Assembly (NCBI RefSeq): GCF_000597725.1
Contig: NZ_JFBL01000004.1
Coordinates: 62,001-126,000 of the forward strand
DNA: 64,000 nucleotides
DNA from: Sulfurospirillum arcachonense DSM 9755
Lineage (GTDB): Bacteria; Campylobacterota; Campylobacteria; Campylobacterales; Sulfurospirillaceae
Reading direction: 5' to 3'
Part shown: positions 46,814 through 54,481 of the stretch, one piece after another
Layout of the letters: each line of letters begins with the position of its first letter
Numbering within the stretch: the stretch's first letter is position 1
Position numbers and translations under genes: made by a program
Notes under the pieces: generated by a model
What the model was told of the DNA's origin: nothing
The model's input: only the letters and a program-made list of their open reading frames with translations
Databases searched by the model: none

Positions 46814-47965
46814 ATGAAAAAATTAGCTATTAAGAACTTTAAATGTTTTGAAGATACAGAAGTTGAGTTTAAAAACTTGACAATTCTTGCTGGAGCAAAT
46901 GGAGCAGGAAAATCTACAGTAATTCAAGTTCTATTATTACTGAAACAATCTTATGATATTCATAGTGTTAGTTTAGATAATATGAAGTATTTATATTTAA
47001 ATGACTACTATTGTGAATTAGGAACAGTAGGAGAAGTTTTATATGCAGGTTTTGAAGACGATACAATGTCTTTTAGTTTTTATAATGATGATAATGCAAC
47101 TAGGGAACTTTTATGTAAAGGACAAACCAAAGGTAATAAATTAAATATTATAAAATCAATTCCAAATGAAATAGAAAGATCTATGAAAACAACTACTAGT
47201 TTTTTATATAACTTTGACTTTATCAGTGCTGATAGATTTGGGCCGAAAAATTATCATCATGCAGATGGAAATTTTTCAGAAATGAAAGTTGGAAAATTTG
47301 GAGAGTATACAAGTATTATTTTAAATAAAGAAATAAATAATGGAACATTTGTTGAAGCATTAAATAATACATTGTCTTTTATATTTGGAAATATTGAAAT
47401 AGAACCAAAGTCAATTGATGAAGCAAATATATTTATGTATAAAATCAGAAATACAAAAGACACTAATCTAGGGTTTAAAACACCTGTTAATATGCCTTAT
47501 GGAGTTAGCTATGTTTTACCTATTATAGTTAGCTGTTTAAGTAGGTTACATAAAAAAGAAGTATTAGATGAGACAGATACTATCATTATTGAAGAACCTG
47601 AGAGTCATTTACATCATGAAGTAGAATTAAATAGTAATATTGGAACAATTTTAATAGAAAATCCTGAAGCTCATTTACATCCATCAGCACAATCAAGATT
47701 AGGGATATTTTTATCAGAAATGGCAAATGCAGGTTTAAAAATTATTCTGGAGACACATAGTGATCATATAATTAATGGTATAAGAATAGCTATAAAAAAG
47801 AAAACAATAGATAATAATAATGTACTTTTTAATTTCTTTGAACAAGGCGAAAAATTAGGCCAAAATACTATACGAGAAATTAATATAGATAAAAATGGTA
47901 ATTTAAGTGAATGGCCAAAAGGATTTTTTGATCAATATGAAAATGATTTAATGGATTTAATGTAA
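46814..47965 (+). CDS. AAA/ABC-type ATPase, DUF3696-like (defence-like operon gene 3)
   Basis: A 383-residue SMC/RecF-like ATPase. The N-terminus KLAIKNFKCFEDTEVEFKNL leads to Walker A GANGAGKST (residues about 27-35). The C-terminal half has the Walker B/signature region and ETHSDHIINGIRIAI (switch His), the pattern of OLD/DUF3696-type defence ATPases. An oddity: the Walker B block occurs twice, as IIIEEPESHLHHE near residue 258 and ILIENPEAHLHPSAQS near 280, 22 residues apart, as if this segment had been tandemly duplicated and diverged. It shares its last base with the next start (TAATG). It is probably the energy or signalling component of the operon. Confidence 0.82.
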   Translation: MKKLAIKNFKCFEDTEVEFKNLTILAGANGAGKSTVIQVLLLLKQSYDIHSVSLDNMKYLYLNDYYCELGTVGEVLYAGFEDDTMSFSFYNDDNATRELLCKGQTKGNKLNIIKSIPNEIERSMKTTTSFLYNFDFISADRFGPKNYHHADGNFSEMKVGKFGEYTSIILNKEINNGTFVEALNNTLSFIFGNIEIEPKSIDEANIFMYKIRNTKDTNLGFKTPVNMPYGVSYVLPIIVSCLSRLHKKEVLDETDTIIIEEPESHLHHEVELNSNIGTILIENPEAHLHPSAQSRLGIFLSEMANAGLKIILETHSDHIINGIRIAIKKKTIDNNNVLFNFFEQGEKLGQNTIREINIDKNGNLSEWPKGFFDQYENDLMDLM

Positions 47966-48912
47966 TGTATTTATTTATTAATCATTATGCTTTTGATCAG
48001 CCAAATGAAGAAATAAGTAAAAAAGATGTAATTGAGGCTTTAGATAACTTAGGAAAATTATTTATAAATTTAAAAAAACAGAATATTGACTTAATAATTA
48101 ATCAAAATTTATCAAACGTAAGAGTTTTAGGTGATTCATTATATAAATACATTAAAAATCTTGATTCTAATACAAGGTTATCATTAATTTCTTTATTGGC
48201 AAAAATAAAGCCTTTTTGTAGTGATACAGATACTTCTTTTGAGAAAGATGAAATACTTGCATTTGATAATTGTAAAGAAAAAGTTGATCAAACTGATATT
48301 TGTTATACATTTTTATCATGTGCTTTGTATTATTTAAGTCCTATATTAACGATTAATAATATATGTAGTAAAAAACAATTTTTAAATGAAGAAATAAATA
48401 TTTCTTGTGATAGTAAAGAATATATATTGTCTAATTTTCATTTAGTACCTTATTCTGAAACAATAAAAAAACTATATATATATCAAAAAGAAAAAAAGTT
48501 AAATGAATTAAATAAAATAGATAATTGGTTTGAATATAAAGATTTTGTAAATAAAAACTTCTCTTACTGTAAAATAACTGATCATTGTCTTGAATCGTTA
48601 AAAGATAGATATTCTTATACAAATAGTTATTCTAAAGATTTTAGAAATAAAGTTCAAAGGCTTAATGATTTTGTAGATAAAAATGGTGGAAATCCATTAG
48701 CTATTGATTTTAAAGAAATAAGTCAAAAACATTATTCTCCAGAATCTTCAACAAGAATTGATGATCTTAAAAGAAGTCATTCTGGTATAAAAAACTTTTT
48801 AGGAAAAAGAGTAAATCTTAATTGGCATACATGGATTCAAAAAGATGACAGAGTTTATTTTGAAAGAGAAATAGATCATATTTGCTTTGTTCATTATGAA
48901 AAAAAAGTTTAA
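47965..48912 (+). CDS. Unknown protein (defence-like operon gene 4)
   Basis: A 315-residue soluble protein that I do not recognise. The N-terminal 180 residues are mostly helical and start MYLFINHYAFDQPNEEI. The second half has FSYCKITDHCLESLKDRYSY and a C-terminal domain of about 75 residues, GNPLAIDFKEISQKHYSPESS...SGIKNFLGKRVNLNWHTWIQ, ending in DRVYFEREIDHICFVHYEKKV. The late His-Cys-His (DHICFVHYE) and earlier DHC residues could form a catalytic or metal site. It overlaps the ATPase gene by one base and is followed by a hairpin, so it closes the operon. In similar operons the last gene is often the effector, which is only a guess here. Confidence 0.6.
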   Translation: MYLFINHYAFDQPNEEISKKDVIEALDNLGKLFINLKKQNIDLIINQNLSNVRVLGDSLYKYIKNLDSNTRLSLISLLAKIKPFCSDTDTSFEKDEILAFDNCKEKVDQTDICYTFLSCALYYLSPILTINNICSKKQFLNEEINISCDSKEYILSNFHLVPYSETIKKLYIYQKEKKLNELNKIDNWFEYKDFVNKNFSYCKITDHCLESLKDRYSYTNSYSKDFRNKVQRLNDFVDKNGGNPLAIDFKEISQKHYSPESSTRIDDLKRSHSGIKNFLGKRVNLNWHTWIQKDDRVYFEREIDHICFVHYEKKV

Positions 48913-48950
48913 TAAAAAATAAGAATTATTGCTAAAAATTTTCAAATACT

Positions 48951-48976
48951 AGTTTAAACATTAAACTTTTTAATTT
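48951..48976 (+). terminator. Intrinsic terminator after the defence-like operon
   Basis: A perfect seven-base inverted repeat (AGTTTAA/TTAAACT) with a three-base loop lies 39 bases after the last stop and is followed by TTTTTAATTT. It separates the operon from the convergent hipA gene. Confidence 0.6.
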
Positions 48977-48985
48977 AATAATTAT

Positions 48986-50143
48986 TTATAGTAAAACCAC
49001 AAACTTTTCTCTAAGTTTTTCCAAAAATTCCTTTACATGTAAGGATTTTTCGCTTTCTATTCTTTTTTCTATTTTTTCTTTGACGAGGTCAATTGCATTT
49101 AAGCATTCATCAAAAAGAGTATTTGCTTCTTTTGTACTCAAATCACAACTTTCCTTAGCAAATCGAATTAAAAATTTTCTACTCCACCACTTTTTACTTC
49201 CAAGAAGATAAAGAGCTGAGATGTCGTTTTTAATGTAAAGAGTTGTACAGACCACATCATAAGCTGGGGCTATTTTTATGTTGGTTATATCTTCGTAAAC
49301 TAAGCCAAAGTTTTTTAAATGGGCATCTCCATTTTGCAATAGATTATTTATCACTATCATTTTAAAGAAATTACAAAGAGAGTTTTTTTTGTGTTTAGGG
49401 CTGACAAATATTTTTATACTTTTAGCTATTTGTTCATAAGAGCCTTCGTATTTATCTTCTGCACTTTTTGCTTGGAGTACACACATATCTTCAAAACCAA
49501 TGTAGCTTCCATCTTCTTTTACATCAAATCTTTTCATAATAAAAAGCTGATTATCGTCAGAGATAAAAAACTCTGGTACTTCTATACCTGCAAGTTTTAC
49601 AACACTCATACAATAGTACTCATTTAGAGCCAAGTGTGGGTACTCTTCTCCCCATGACTTTACTATGTACTCTTGTAAAGGAATGGTAACTTTGTCTTTT
49701 ACTTTTGCTAAAACTTTTGGTTGCACCCCACTCAAAGCAGAATTAAGCGCAAACTTACTTACAAGTTCATCAAAGAGATGTTCACTCTCAGGATGGAGTA
49801 GATTTTCTAAACTAAGTGTTTTTTCTTGAGCGTTTGCATCTGATGCATAATTTACTCTTCCATTGATGCTACTTGCCATAAGTTTTAGTAAACCAAAATC
49901 ATCTGTTTTAGCTATCTTAGAAAAGTGTTTTTTTATGATAGAAAGAAGGTAGCCTTCAGGTAGGTGCATTTCAAATATGGGATGAAGTTTGTTGTTTACA
50001 TAACTCTTTGTGCGAACAGGCATACTCAAAGATACAAAACTCTCTTTATCATGAGTAGCATAATCAAATACATATTCACTATTTTCTAGAGTGAGAGTTC
50101 CTGCTTGTTCATTTGAAACTTTTACATGTAAACTATCTCTCAT
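48986..50143 (-). CDS. hipA: HipA-family serine/threonine kinase toxin
   Basis: A 385-residue HipA-like kinase; the E. coli protein phosphorylates glutamyl-tRNA synthetase and induces dormancy. The N-terminal subdomain begins DSLHVKVSNEQAGTL. LSGVQPKVLAKVKD is the ATP-binding region, FIMKRFD follows, and the catalytic loop is NGDAHLKNFGLV with its Asp near residue 273. The metal-binding Asp is in APAYDVV. It is slightly shorter than E. coli HipA (440). It is coded just after hipB, overlapping it by 11 bases, so it is a complete hipBA toxin-antitoxin module. Its codon use and repeated TTACATGTAA copies match the core genes, arguing against very recent transfer. Confidence 0.9.
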   Translation of the reverse strand: MRDSLHVKVSNEQAGTLTLENSEYVFDYATHDKESFVSLSMPVRTKSYVNNKLHPIFEMHLPEGYLLSIIKKHFSKIAKTDDFGLLKLMASSINGRVNYASDANAQEKTLSLENLLHPESEHLFDELVSKFALNSALSGVQPKVLAKVKDKVTIPLQEYIVKSWGEEYPHLALNEYYCMSVVKLAGIEVPEFFISDDNQLFIMKRFDVKEDGSYIGFEDMCVLQAKSAEDKYEGSYEQIAKSIKIFVSPKHKKNSLCNFFKMIVINNLLQNGDAHLKNFGLVYEDITNIKIAPAYDVVCTTLYIKNDISALYLLGSKKWWSRKFLIRFAKESCDLSTKEANTLFDECLNAIDLVKEKIEKRIESEKSLHVKEFLEKLREKFVVLL

Positions 50144-50375
50144 CTTTTAGTTCCTCAAAAGTTGGGAAAGGAGATTTTTCTTTACATGTAAGCTCAAAAC
50201 CAAGATAATCGATTATTTGCAATACTTTTTTGATTCCAACATCAGAGCTTGTTGCATTTTCAAGTGAGCTTATAGTTGCTCTTGATATATTTAAATCTTT
50301 AGCTAACTGCTCTTGTGTAATCTTTTTATCTTTTCTAAGTTTAGAGATGTATTTTCCAAAATCTTTTGTATCCAT
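50133..50375 (-). CDS. hipB: HipB-like XRE-family antitoxin
   Basis: An 80-residue helix-turn-helix protein: DFGKYISKLRKDKKITQEQLAKDLNISRATISSLENATSSDVGIKKVLQIIDYLGF is the XRE fold. As HipB does, it should bind and neutralise the kinase and repress its own operon. It is the first gene of the pair. The C-terminal tail (CKEKSPFPTFEELKDER) is the part that in HipB family members contacts the toxin. A repeated TATTTTGTACA lies upstream as a candidate operator. Confidence 0.88.
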   Translation of the reverse strand: MDTKDFGKYISKLRKDKKITQEQLAKDLNISRATISSLENATSSDVGIKKVLQIIDYLGFELTCKEKSPFPTFEELKDER

Positions 50376-50392
50376 AACTCTTCTTTGTATAG

Positions 50393-50443
50393 TATTTTGT
50401 ACATTTTATATAAAAAAGATATAAATGTCAAATATTTTGTACA
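50393..50443. promoter_or_regulatory. Candidate hipBA operator (repeated TATTTTGTACA)
   Basis: TATTTTGTACA occurs twice, at 50393-50403 and 50433-50443, exactly 40 bases apart, about four helical turns. The second copy extends into the 12-base palindrome TTTTGTACAAAA. They lie 18 and 58 bases upstream of the hipB start codon on the minus strand and would overlap its promoter. Autoregulation by HipB is expected, so these are the likely binding sites. Confidence 0.5.
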
Positions 50444-50445
50444 AA

Positions 50446-50467
50446 AAAGCCTTACATGTAAGGCTTT
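50446..50467 (-). terminator. copA terminator built on the TTACATGTAA palindrome
   Basis: A perfect 22-base palindrome with TTACATGTAA at its centre and AAAGCC/GGCTTT arms starts three bases after the copA stop. Reading the minus strand it is followed by a T-run, so it is a standard intrinsic terminator. The motif at the centre is the dispersed repeat of this window. Confidence 0.75.
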
Positions 50468-50470
50468 AAA

Positions 50471-52645
50471 TTAGAGCTTTGCAAACTTCAGTCTTAACGA
50501 ATTTAGAACAACACTCACAGAACTAAAGCTCATAGCAATTCCTGCGTACATTGGGCTTAGCATGACTCCTATGATTGGGTAGAGTACACCTGCTGCTAGT
50601 GGGATTCCTAGAGTATTGTAGAAAAATGCCCAAAAGAGGTTTTGTTTGATGGTTTTCATGGTTTTGACTGAGAGGTTGATACTTTTCATGACTGAGTTTA
50701 GTTCATTGTTCATGAGGATAATATCTCCTGCATCTTTGGTTATGTCTGAGCCGCTATTGAGTGCCACTCCAATGTCAGCTTGTTTTATAGAAACGCTGTC
50801 GTTTATGCCATCTCCTACAAACATGACTTTAGAATCATTTTGTAAGTCTTTGATGACTTTGTACTTTTCATCTGGTAAAACTTCTGCGTAAACGAGTTCA
50901 ATCCCTATTTTACTTGCGAGTGTTTTTGCTGTTGTTTCGTTGTCTCCTGTGAGTAAAATTGGTACGATGTTTTTCTTTTTCAAGTCAGTTATGAGTTGCT
51001 CTGCTCCCTCTTTTAAACTATCTTCTAAAGAGATAACTCCAACACAAACAGAGTCAATACTCGCTAGTACTGCACCATATCCTTGTTTTAAGATACCCTC
51101 AAAACTCTCCAATATTTGAGGAGATATAGAGATATTGTTTTTCTCTAAAAGAGTGAGATTTCCTACAAGGATTTTTTGATTTTCATAGTCTGCACTCACT
51201 CCAAGTCCTGCGAGGATTTGTAAGTCTTGTATGTTTTTGTCTAGTTTTATCTCTTTTTGTTTTGCATACTTGACTATGGCTTGGCTGATTGGGTGTTCGC
51301 TTTGAAGTTCAGTTGATGCAATGATGCTAAGGTATTGCTCATCGATAAACATATCTTTTACCGAGATTTCGCCTTTTGTAAGAGTTCCGGTTTTATCAAA
51401 AACAGCATATTTTATATCTTTGATGATTTCTAGGATTTCAGGATTTTTTATGAGGATACCTTCTCGCGCACCTTTTCCCACTGAACTCACTATTGCAATT
51501 GGAGTAGCAAGACCAAGCGCACAAGGACAAGAGATGATAAGAACAGAGATAGAAGCCAAGATAGCACTCAAAGTATCGCCAACGATAAAGAACCAAGCAA
51601 AAAACGTGATGATTGAGATAGCTATGACAGTAGGAACAAAGATATTTGCTACTTTGTCTGCAAATCTTGCAATAGGAAGTTTTTTGCTTCCCGCATCGTT
51701 TAACAAAGAGATGATTTTTGACAGTGTTGTATCGTGGCTTTGTTTTAAAACTTTTACTTTTAAAGTGCCTGTTTTGTTTATGGTTCCTGCTATGACTTCA
51801 TCGCCTATGGTTTTATAAACAGGCATTGGCTCACCTGTTATCATAGAAGTATCGATTTCAGCTTTTCCCTCGATGATAACCGCGTCAGTAGAGACTTTTT
51901 CACCTTGTTTTATCAGCACAATATCGTTTACATGTAAATCTTTTGCAAGGACTGATTTTATCTCTGCATTTTCATCTATGAGGTTGGCATTCAAAGGAGC
52001 CAAATCCATAAGGTTTTTCAAAAAATCAGTTGCTTTACCTTTACTTCTCTCTTCTAAAAGACGACCAAGAAGTATAAAAGTGATGATAACACTTGCTCCA
52101 TCGAAGTAGACAAAACGGAGGTGTTCAGGGAAGAGGTCTGGCAAAAGAACCACAAAAGCAGAGTAAAAGTAAGCGGCACTTGTTCCAAGGGCAACTAAAA
52201 CATTCATGTCATAGTTTTTATGACTAATAGCTTTAAAAGCAAGACTATAAAATCTTCCTCCAGGGTAAAATTGTACAATAGAAGCCAGAGCAAAGATAAT
52301 AAAAGGATTGATGTCTTTGATAGGGAAAAACATCAAAACAAACATACATGTAGTGATAAAAGCAGAGATTAAAAAGAGGTTTTTTAGTTTTATATAACTC
52401 TGTTTTTTTGCAAGTTCTAAAGCTTGTATATCTTCTTCTACACCATATCCTAGCTTTTTGATTTTTGTTATGAGCTGGTTTTTATCTAAAAGTTGGGTAT
52501 CTATAGTAAATTCCCCACTATTAGAAGTGAAGTTTACTTTAGAGTTATCTAAACCTTCCATTTTGTTTACTACTCGTTCTATTCCATTTGAACAGTTTAC
52601 ACAAGTCATGCCTGATATGTTTAGATTTATTTTTTCTTTTGACAT
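50471..52645 (-). CDS. copA: Copper-exporting P1B-type ATPase CopA
   Basis: A 724-residue heavy-metal ATPase. One N-terminal metal-binding domain has GMTCVNCSNGIERV (Cys at about 14 and 17), followed by eight membrane helices. The ion-pathway motif is CPC in ISCPCALGLATP (near 373), the phosphorylation site is DKTGTLTKG (Asp about 415), then HP in SEHPISQA, GDN and GDGIND. The last helices carry YNTLGIPLAAG and MSFSSVSVVLNSLRL, the YN/MxxSS signature of Cu(I)-specific pumps. It exports Cu(I) from the cytoplasm. It overlaps the arsR-type gene by 19 bases and forms one operon with it and a CopZ-like chaperone. Confidence 0.95.
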   Translation of the reverse strand: MSKEKINLNISGMTCVNCSNGIERVVNKMEGLDNSKVNFTSNSGEFTIDTQLLDKNQLITKIKKLGYGVEEDIQALELAKKQSYIKLKNLFLISAFITTCMFVLMFFPIKDINPFIIFALASIVQFYPGGRFYSLAFKAISHKNYDMNVLVALGTSAAYFYSAFVVLLPDLFPEHLRFVYFDGASVIITFILLGRLLEERSKGKATDFLKNLMDLAPLNANLIDENAEIKSVLAKDLHVNDIVLIKQGEKVSTDAVIIEGKAEIDTSMITGEPMPVYKTIGDEVIAGTINKTGTLKVKVLKQSHDTTLSKIISLLNDAGSKKLPIARFADKVANIFVPTVIAISIITFFAWFFIVGDTLSAILASISVLIISCPCALGLATPIAIVSSVGKGAREGILIKNPEILEIIKDIKYAVFDKTGTLTKGEISVKDMFIDEQYLSIIASTELQSEHPISQAIVKYAKQKEIKLDKNIQDLQILAGLGVSADYENQKILVGNLTLLEKNNISISPQILESFEGILKQGYGAVLASIDSVCVGVISLEDSLKEGAEQLITDLKKKNIVPILLTGDNETTAKTLASKIGIELVYAEVLPDEKYKVIKDLQNDSKVMFVGDGINDSVSIKQADIGVALNSGSDITKDAGDIILMNNELNSVMKSINLSVKTMKTIKQNLFWAFFYNTLGIPLAAGVLYPIIGVMLSPMYAGIAMSFSSVSVVLNSLRLKFAKL

Positions 52646-52989
52646 TGTACATTCTTTAATGCTATTTGTAAAAGGTCTTTTACATGAGGATTTATTATCC
52701 TGTAAAAGGACATTTTTTTATCTTTTTTGTAAGTAACTATGTTGTATTTTCTAAGAATTTTAAGTTGATGAGAAACGTGAGATTGAGGGAGTTCAAGTAG
52801 ATTAACCATCTCTCCCACACATATCTCATACTTTAAAAGAGCAAAAAGAATTTTTACTCTAGTAGGGTCACTCAAAGCCTTATATATGCATGTGATATCG
52901 ACTAATTCTTTTTCTTTTGGAAGTGTTTTTTTGATATCTGGTATGAAGCTTACATCTTCACAACAAGAGCGAATAAGATTTTCAGTCAT
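52627..52989 (-). CDS. ArsR/SmtB-family metal-responsive repressor
   Basis: A 120-residue winged-helix regulator: YKALSDPTRVKILFALLKYEICVGEMVNLLELPQSHVSHQLKILRKYNIV is the DNA-binding core. A Cys pair at the N-terminus (SCCEDVSF) and the Cys in ICVGEM could sense metal, as in CadC/BxmR-like members. Lying between a copZ-like gene and copA, it probably derepresses copper export. That is unusual because copA is more often controlled by CueR, CsoR or CopY; cadmium, zinc or silver sensing is possible. An inverted repeat upstream of the operon is its likely operator. Confidence 0.88.
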   Translation of the reverse strand: MTENLIRSCCEDVSFIPDIKKTLPKEKELVDITCIYKALSDPTRVKILFALLKYEICVGEMVNLLELPQSHVSHQLKILRKYNIVTYKKDKKMSFYRIINPHVKDLLQIALKNVQCQKKK

Positions 52990-53188
52990 CTAAAATATCA
53001 AATCCAATATCAGCCATCTCATTGATAAATCTAGCTTCTTTTTTCTCATCTGGTATTTCAACAGTAACTTCTTTTGGGCTTGTTTCTAGGTTTACTTCAA
53101 TCTCACCAAATTCATCTTCAAGTGAGTTTTTAATAAGGTTTGAACAGTTGATGCAGTTAATATTTTCTGCTTTAAACGTTTTTTTCAT
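52982..53188 (-). CDS. CopZ-like heavy-metal-associated (HMA) copper chaperone
   Basis: A 68-residue HMA-fold protein with the metal-binding loop INCINCSNLI (CxxC near residues 12-15), one residue off the usual GMTCxxC. It should carry Cu(I) to CopA and possibly to the ArsR-type regulator. It is the first gene of the copper operon; its end overlaps the regulator start by eight bases. The very acidic C-terminal half (EIPDEKKEARFINEMADIGFDILDD) is normal for the fold. Confidence 0.88.
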   Translation of the reverse strand: MKKTFKAENINCINCSNLIKNSLEDEFGEIEVNLETSPKEVTVEIPDEKKEARFINEMADIGFDILDD

Positions 53189-53216
53189 TGGGTGTTTCCT
53201 TTAATTTAGAATAAAA

Positions 53217-53238
53217 CATATGTAATAATTTACATATG
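53217..53238. promoter_or_regulatory. Candidate ArsR-type operator of the copper operon
   Basis: A perfect inverted repeat, CATATGTAA and TTACATATG separated by four bases, lies about 30 bases upstream of the copZ-like start. A third CATATG half-site follows at 53250. Spaced AT-rich inverted repeats upstream of the operon are where SmtB/ArsR repressors bind, so this is the likely site. Confidence 0.6.
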
Positions 53239-53286
53239 AAGATTTTATCATATGTTAAAGGAGAAGTCAAATCAAAAGTAAGAGGG

Positions 53287-53318
53287 AAGAAGAACCTTTA
53301 CATGTAAAGATTCTTCTT
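53287..53318 (-). terminator. mscS hairpin built on the TTACATGTAA palindrome
   Basis: Eight-base arms (AAGAAGAA/TTCTTCTT) enclose a 14-base palindrome containing TTACATGTAA, with one G-U pair between them, just after the mscS stop. The T-run after it is weak, so termination may be inefficient. Confidence 0.55.
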
Positions 53319-53323
53319 ATGTG

Positions 53324-54400
53324 TTAAATCATTTTATTTTCAGGTAGATTTTCAAAATAAATAGATTGACTTGGAAATGCAAAACTCGCATCATTTTGTT
53401 CTACTATTTTCATCATTTTAAGATTTATATCTTCTCTTACATTCAAATACTCTTTCCAAACAGTAGTTGTTGTGAAAAAATAACAAAAGACACTTAAAGA
53501 ACTGCCTTCAAATTCATCAAAATTCACCATAATACTATCTTGATGCACATCTTTATGATTTTTAAGTAAAGCTCTTAACTCTTCTAATATTTTTTCCATT
53601 TGAGTAGTTGTTGTAGAGTAAGTTAACCCTAGTCTCATCTTGATTCTTCTTTTGCCCATACGTGACCAGTTTGTAATAGCGGTATTTGCTATGACCGCAT
53701 TTGGAACATTGACTAAAGCTTGAGCAAATGTTCGGATTTTTGTAGAGCGGATGCCTATCTCTTCAACAGTTCCTTCAACATCAGGAGTAAGTACCCAATC
53801 ACCTATTCTAAATGGACGGTCAGTAAATATAACAAGTGATCCAAAAAGATTTGCTGCGGTGTCTTTTGCTGCAAGTGCAAGTGCCATACCTACAAGACCC
53901 AAAGATGCAACAAAAGCACTTACATTTATGCCCCACTCACTAAGTATGCTCATAGCTCCGATTATGATTATAATAATTCTAAAAGTTTTGATTATAAAGT
54001 TTTCTATATCGGCACTTAATTCTTTACCAAAATTAAGTGAAAATTTCTTTACGATGTTTGAAGATTTATCGAGGGCTTTATAAAAAATGAGAAAGATGAT
54101 AAAGATCATAAATGATTTAATCATTGAATTTAAAAAAGGTTCAATGCCTTCTATTTTTAACCACTCTTTTGCCATGTAAAAACCAAGTAGTATAAATGAG
54201 AGTTTTAGAGGGCTTTCTAATACTTCAAGCATATCATCATCAATAGTAGTTTTTGTTTTTTTGGTAAATCTTTTTAACATTTCCAAAATAGTTTTACTAA
54301 AGATAGTTTTTCCTAAAAACGATAAAGATATAATTACTATACTAATAATAATATCGATAACTTTTAAACCAAATATACCATATTCTAAATAAGCTTCCAT
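53324..54400 (-). CDS. MscS-family mechanosensitive channel
   Basis: A 358-residue channel with about four or five membrane helices. The pore-lining helix matches the MscS type: NVSAFVASLGLVGMALALAAKDTAANLFGSLVIF, followed by DRPFRIGDWVLTPDVEGTVEEIGIRSTKIRTF, the beta domain of the family. It opens under membrane tension to release solutes in osmotic downshift. The long open frame extends upstream to 54547, but that part looks non-coding (Cys/Tyr-rich); I start at 54400 (MEAYLEYG), which has AAGG seven bases upstream on the coding strand. It ends at a hairpin and is divergent to the next gene. Confidence 0.88.
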   Translation of the reverse strand: MEAYLEYGIFGLKVIDIIISIVIISLSFLGKTIFSKTILEMLKRFTKKTKTTIDDDMLEVLESPLKLSFILLGFYMAKEWLKIEGIEPFLNSMIKSFMIFIIFLIFYKALDKSSNIVKKFSLNFGKELSADIENFIIKTFRIIIIIIGAMSILSEWGINVSAFVASLGLVGMALALAAKDTAANLFGSLVIFTDRPFRIGDWVLTPDVEGTVEEIGIRSTKIRTFAQALVNVPNAVIANTAITNWSRMGKRRIKMRLGLTYSTTTTQMEKILEELRALLKNHKDVHQDSIMVNFDEFEGSSLSVFCYFFTTTTVWKEYLNVREDINLKMMKIVEQNDASFAFPSQSIYFENLPENKMI

Positions 54401-54481
54401 AAACAACCTTGTTTGTAAAGATAAACGAATTTTAACACAAATTTCTCTATAATAATATACATTACATGTAAAGGTTTCAAG

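Noticed and set aside
51321-52109. Long plus-strand reading frames opposite copA and other minus-strand genes
   Set aside because: They lie wholly inside well-supported genes, lack ribosome sites and have no family-like composition, so they are antisense shadows.
53217-53238. The CATATGTAA/TTACATATG repeat as another copy of the dispersed TTACATGTAA motif
   Set aside because: The central bases differ (CATATG arms with a four-base spacer), and its position before an ArsR-regulated operon explains it better as an operator.
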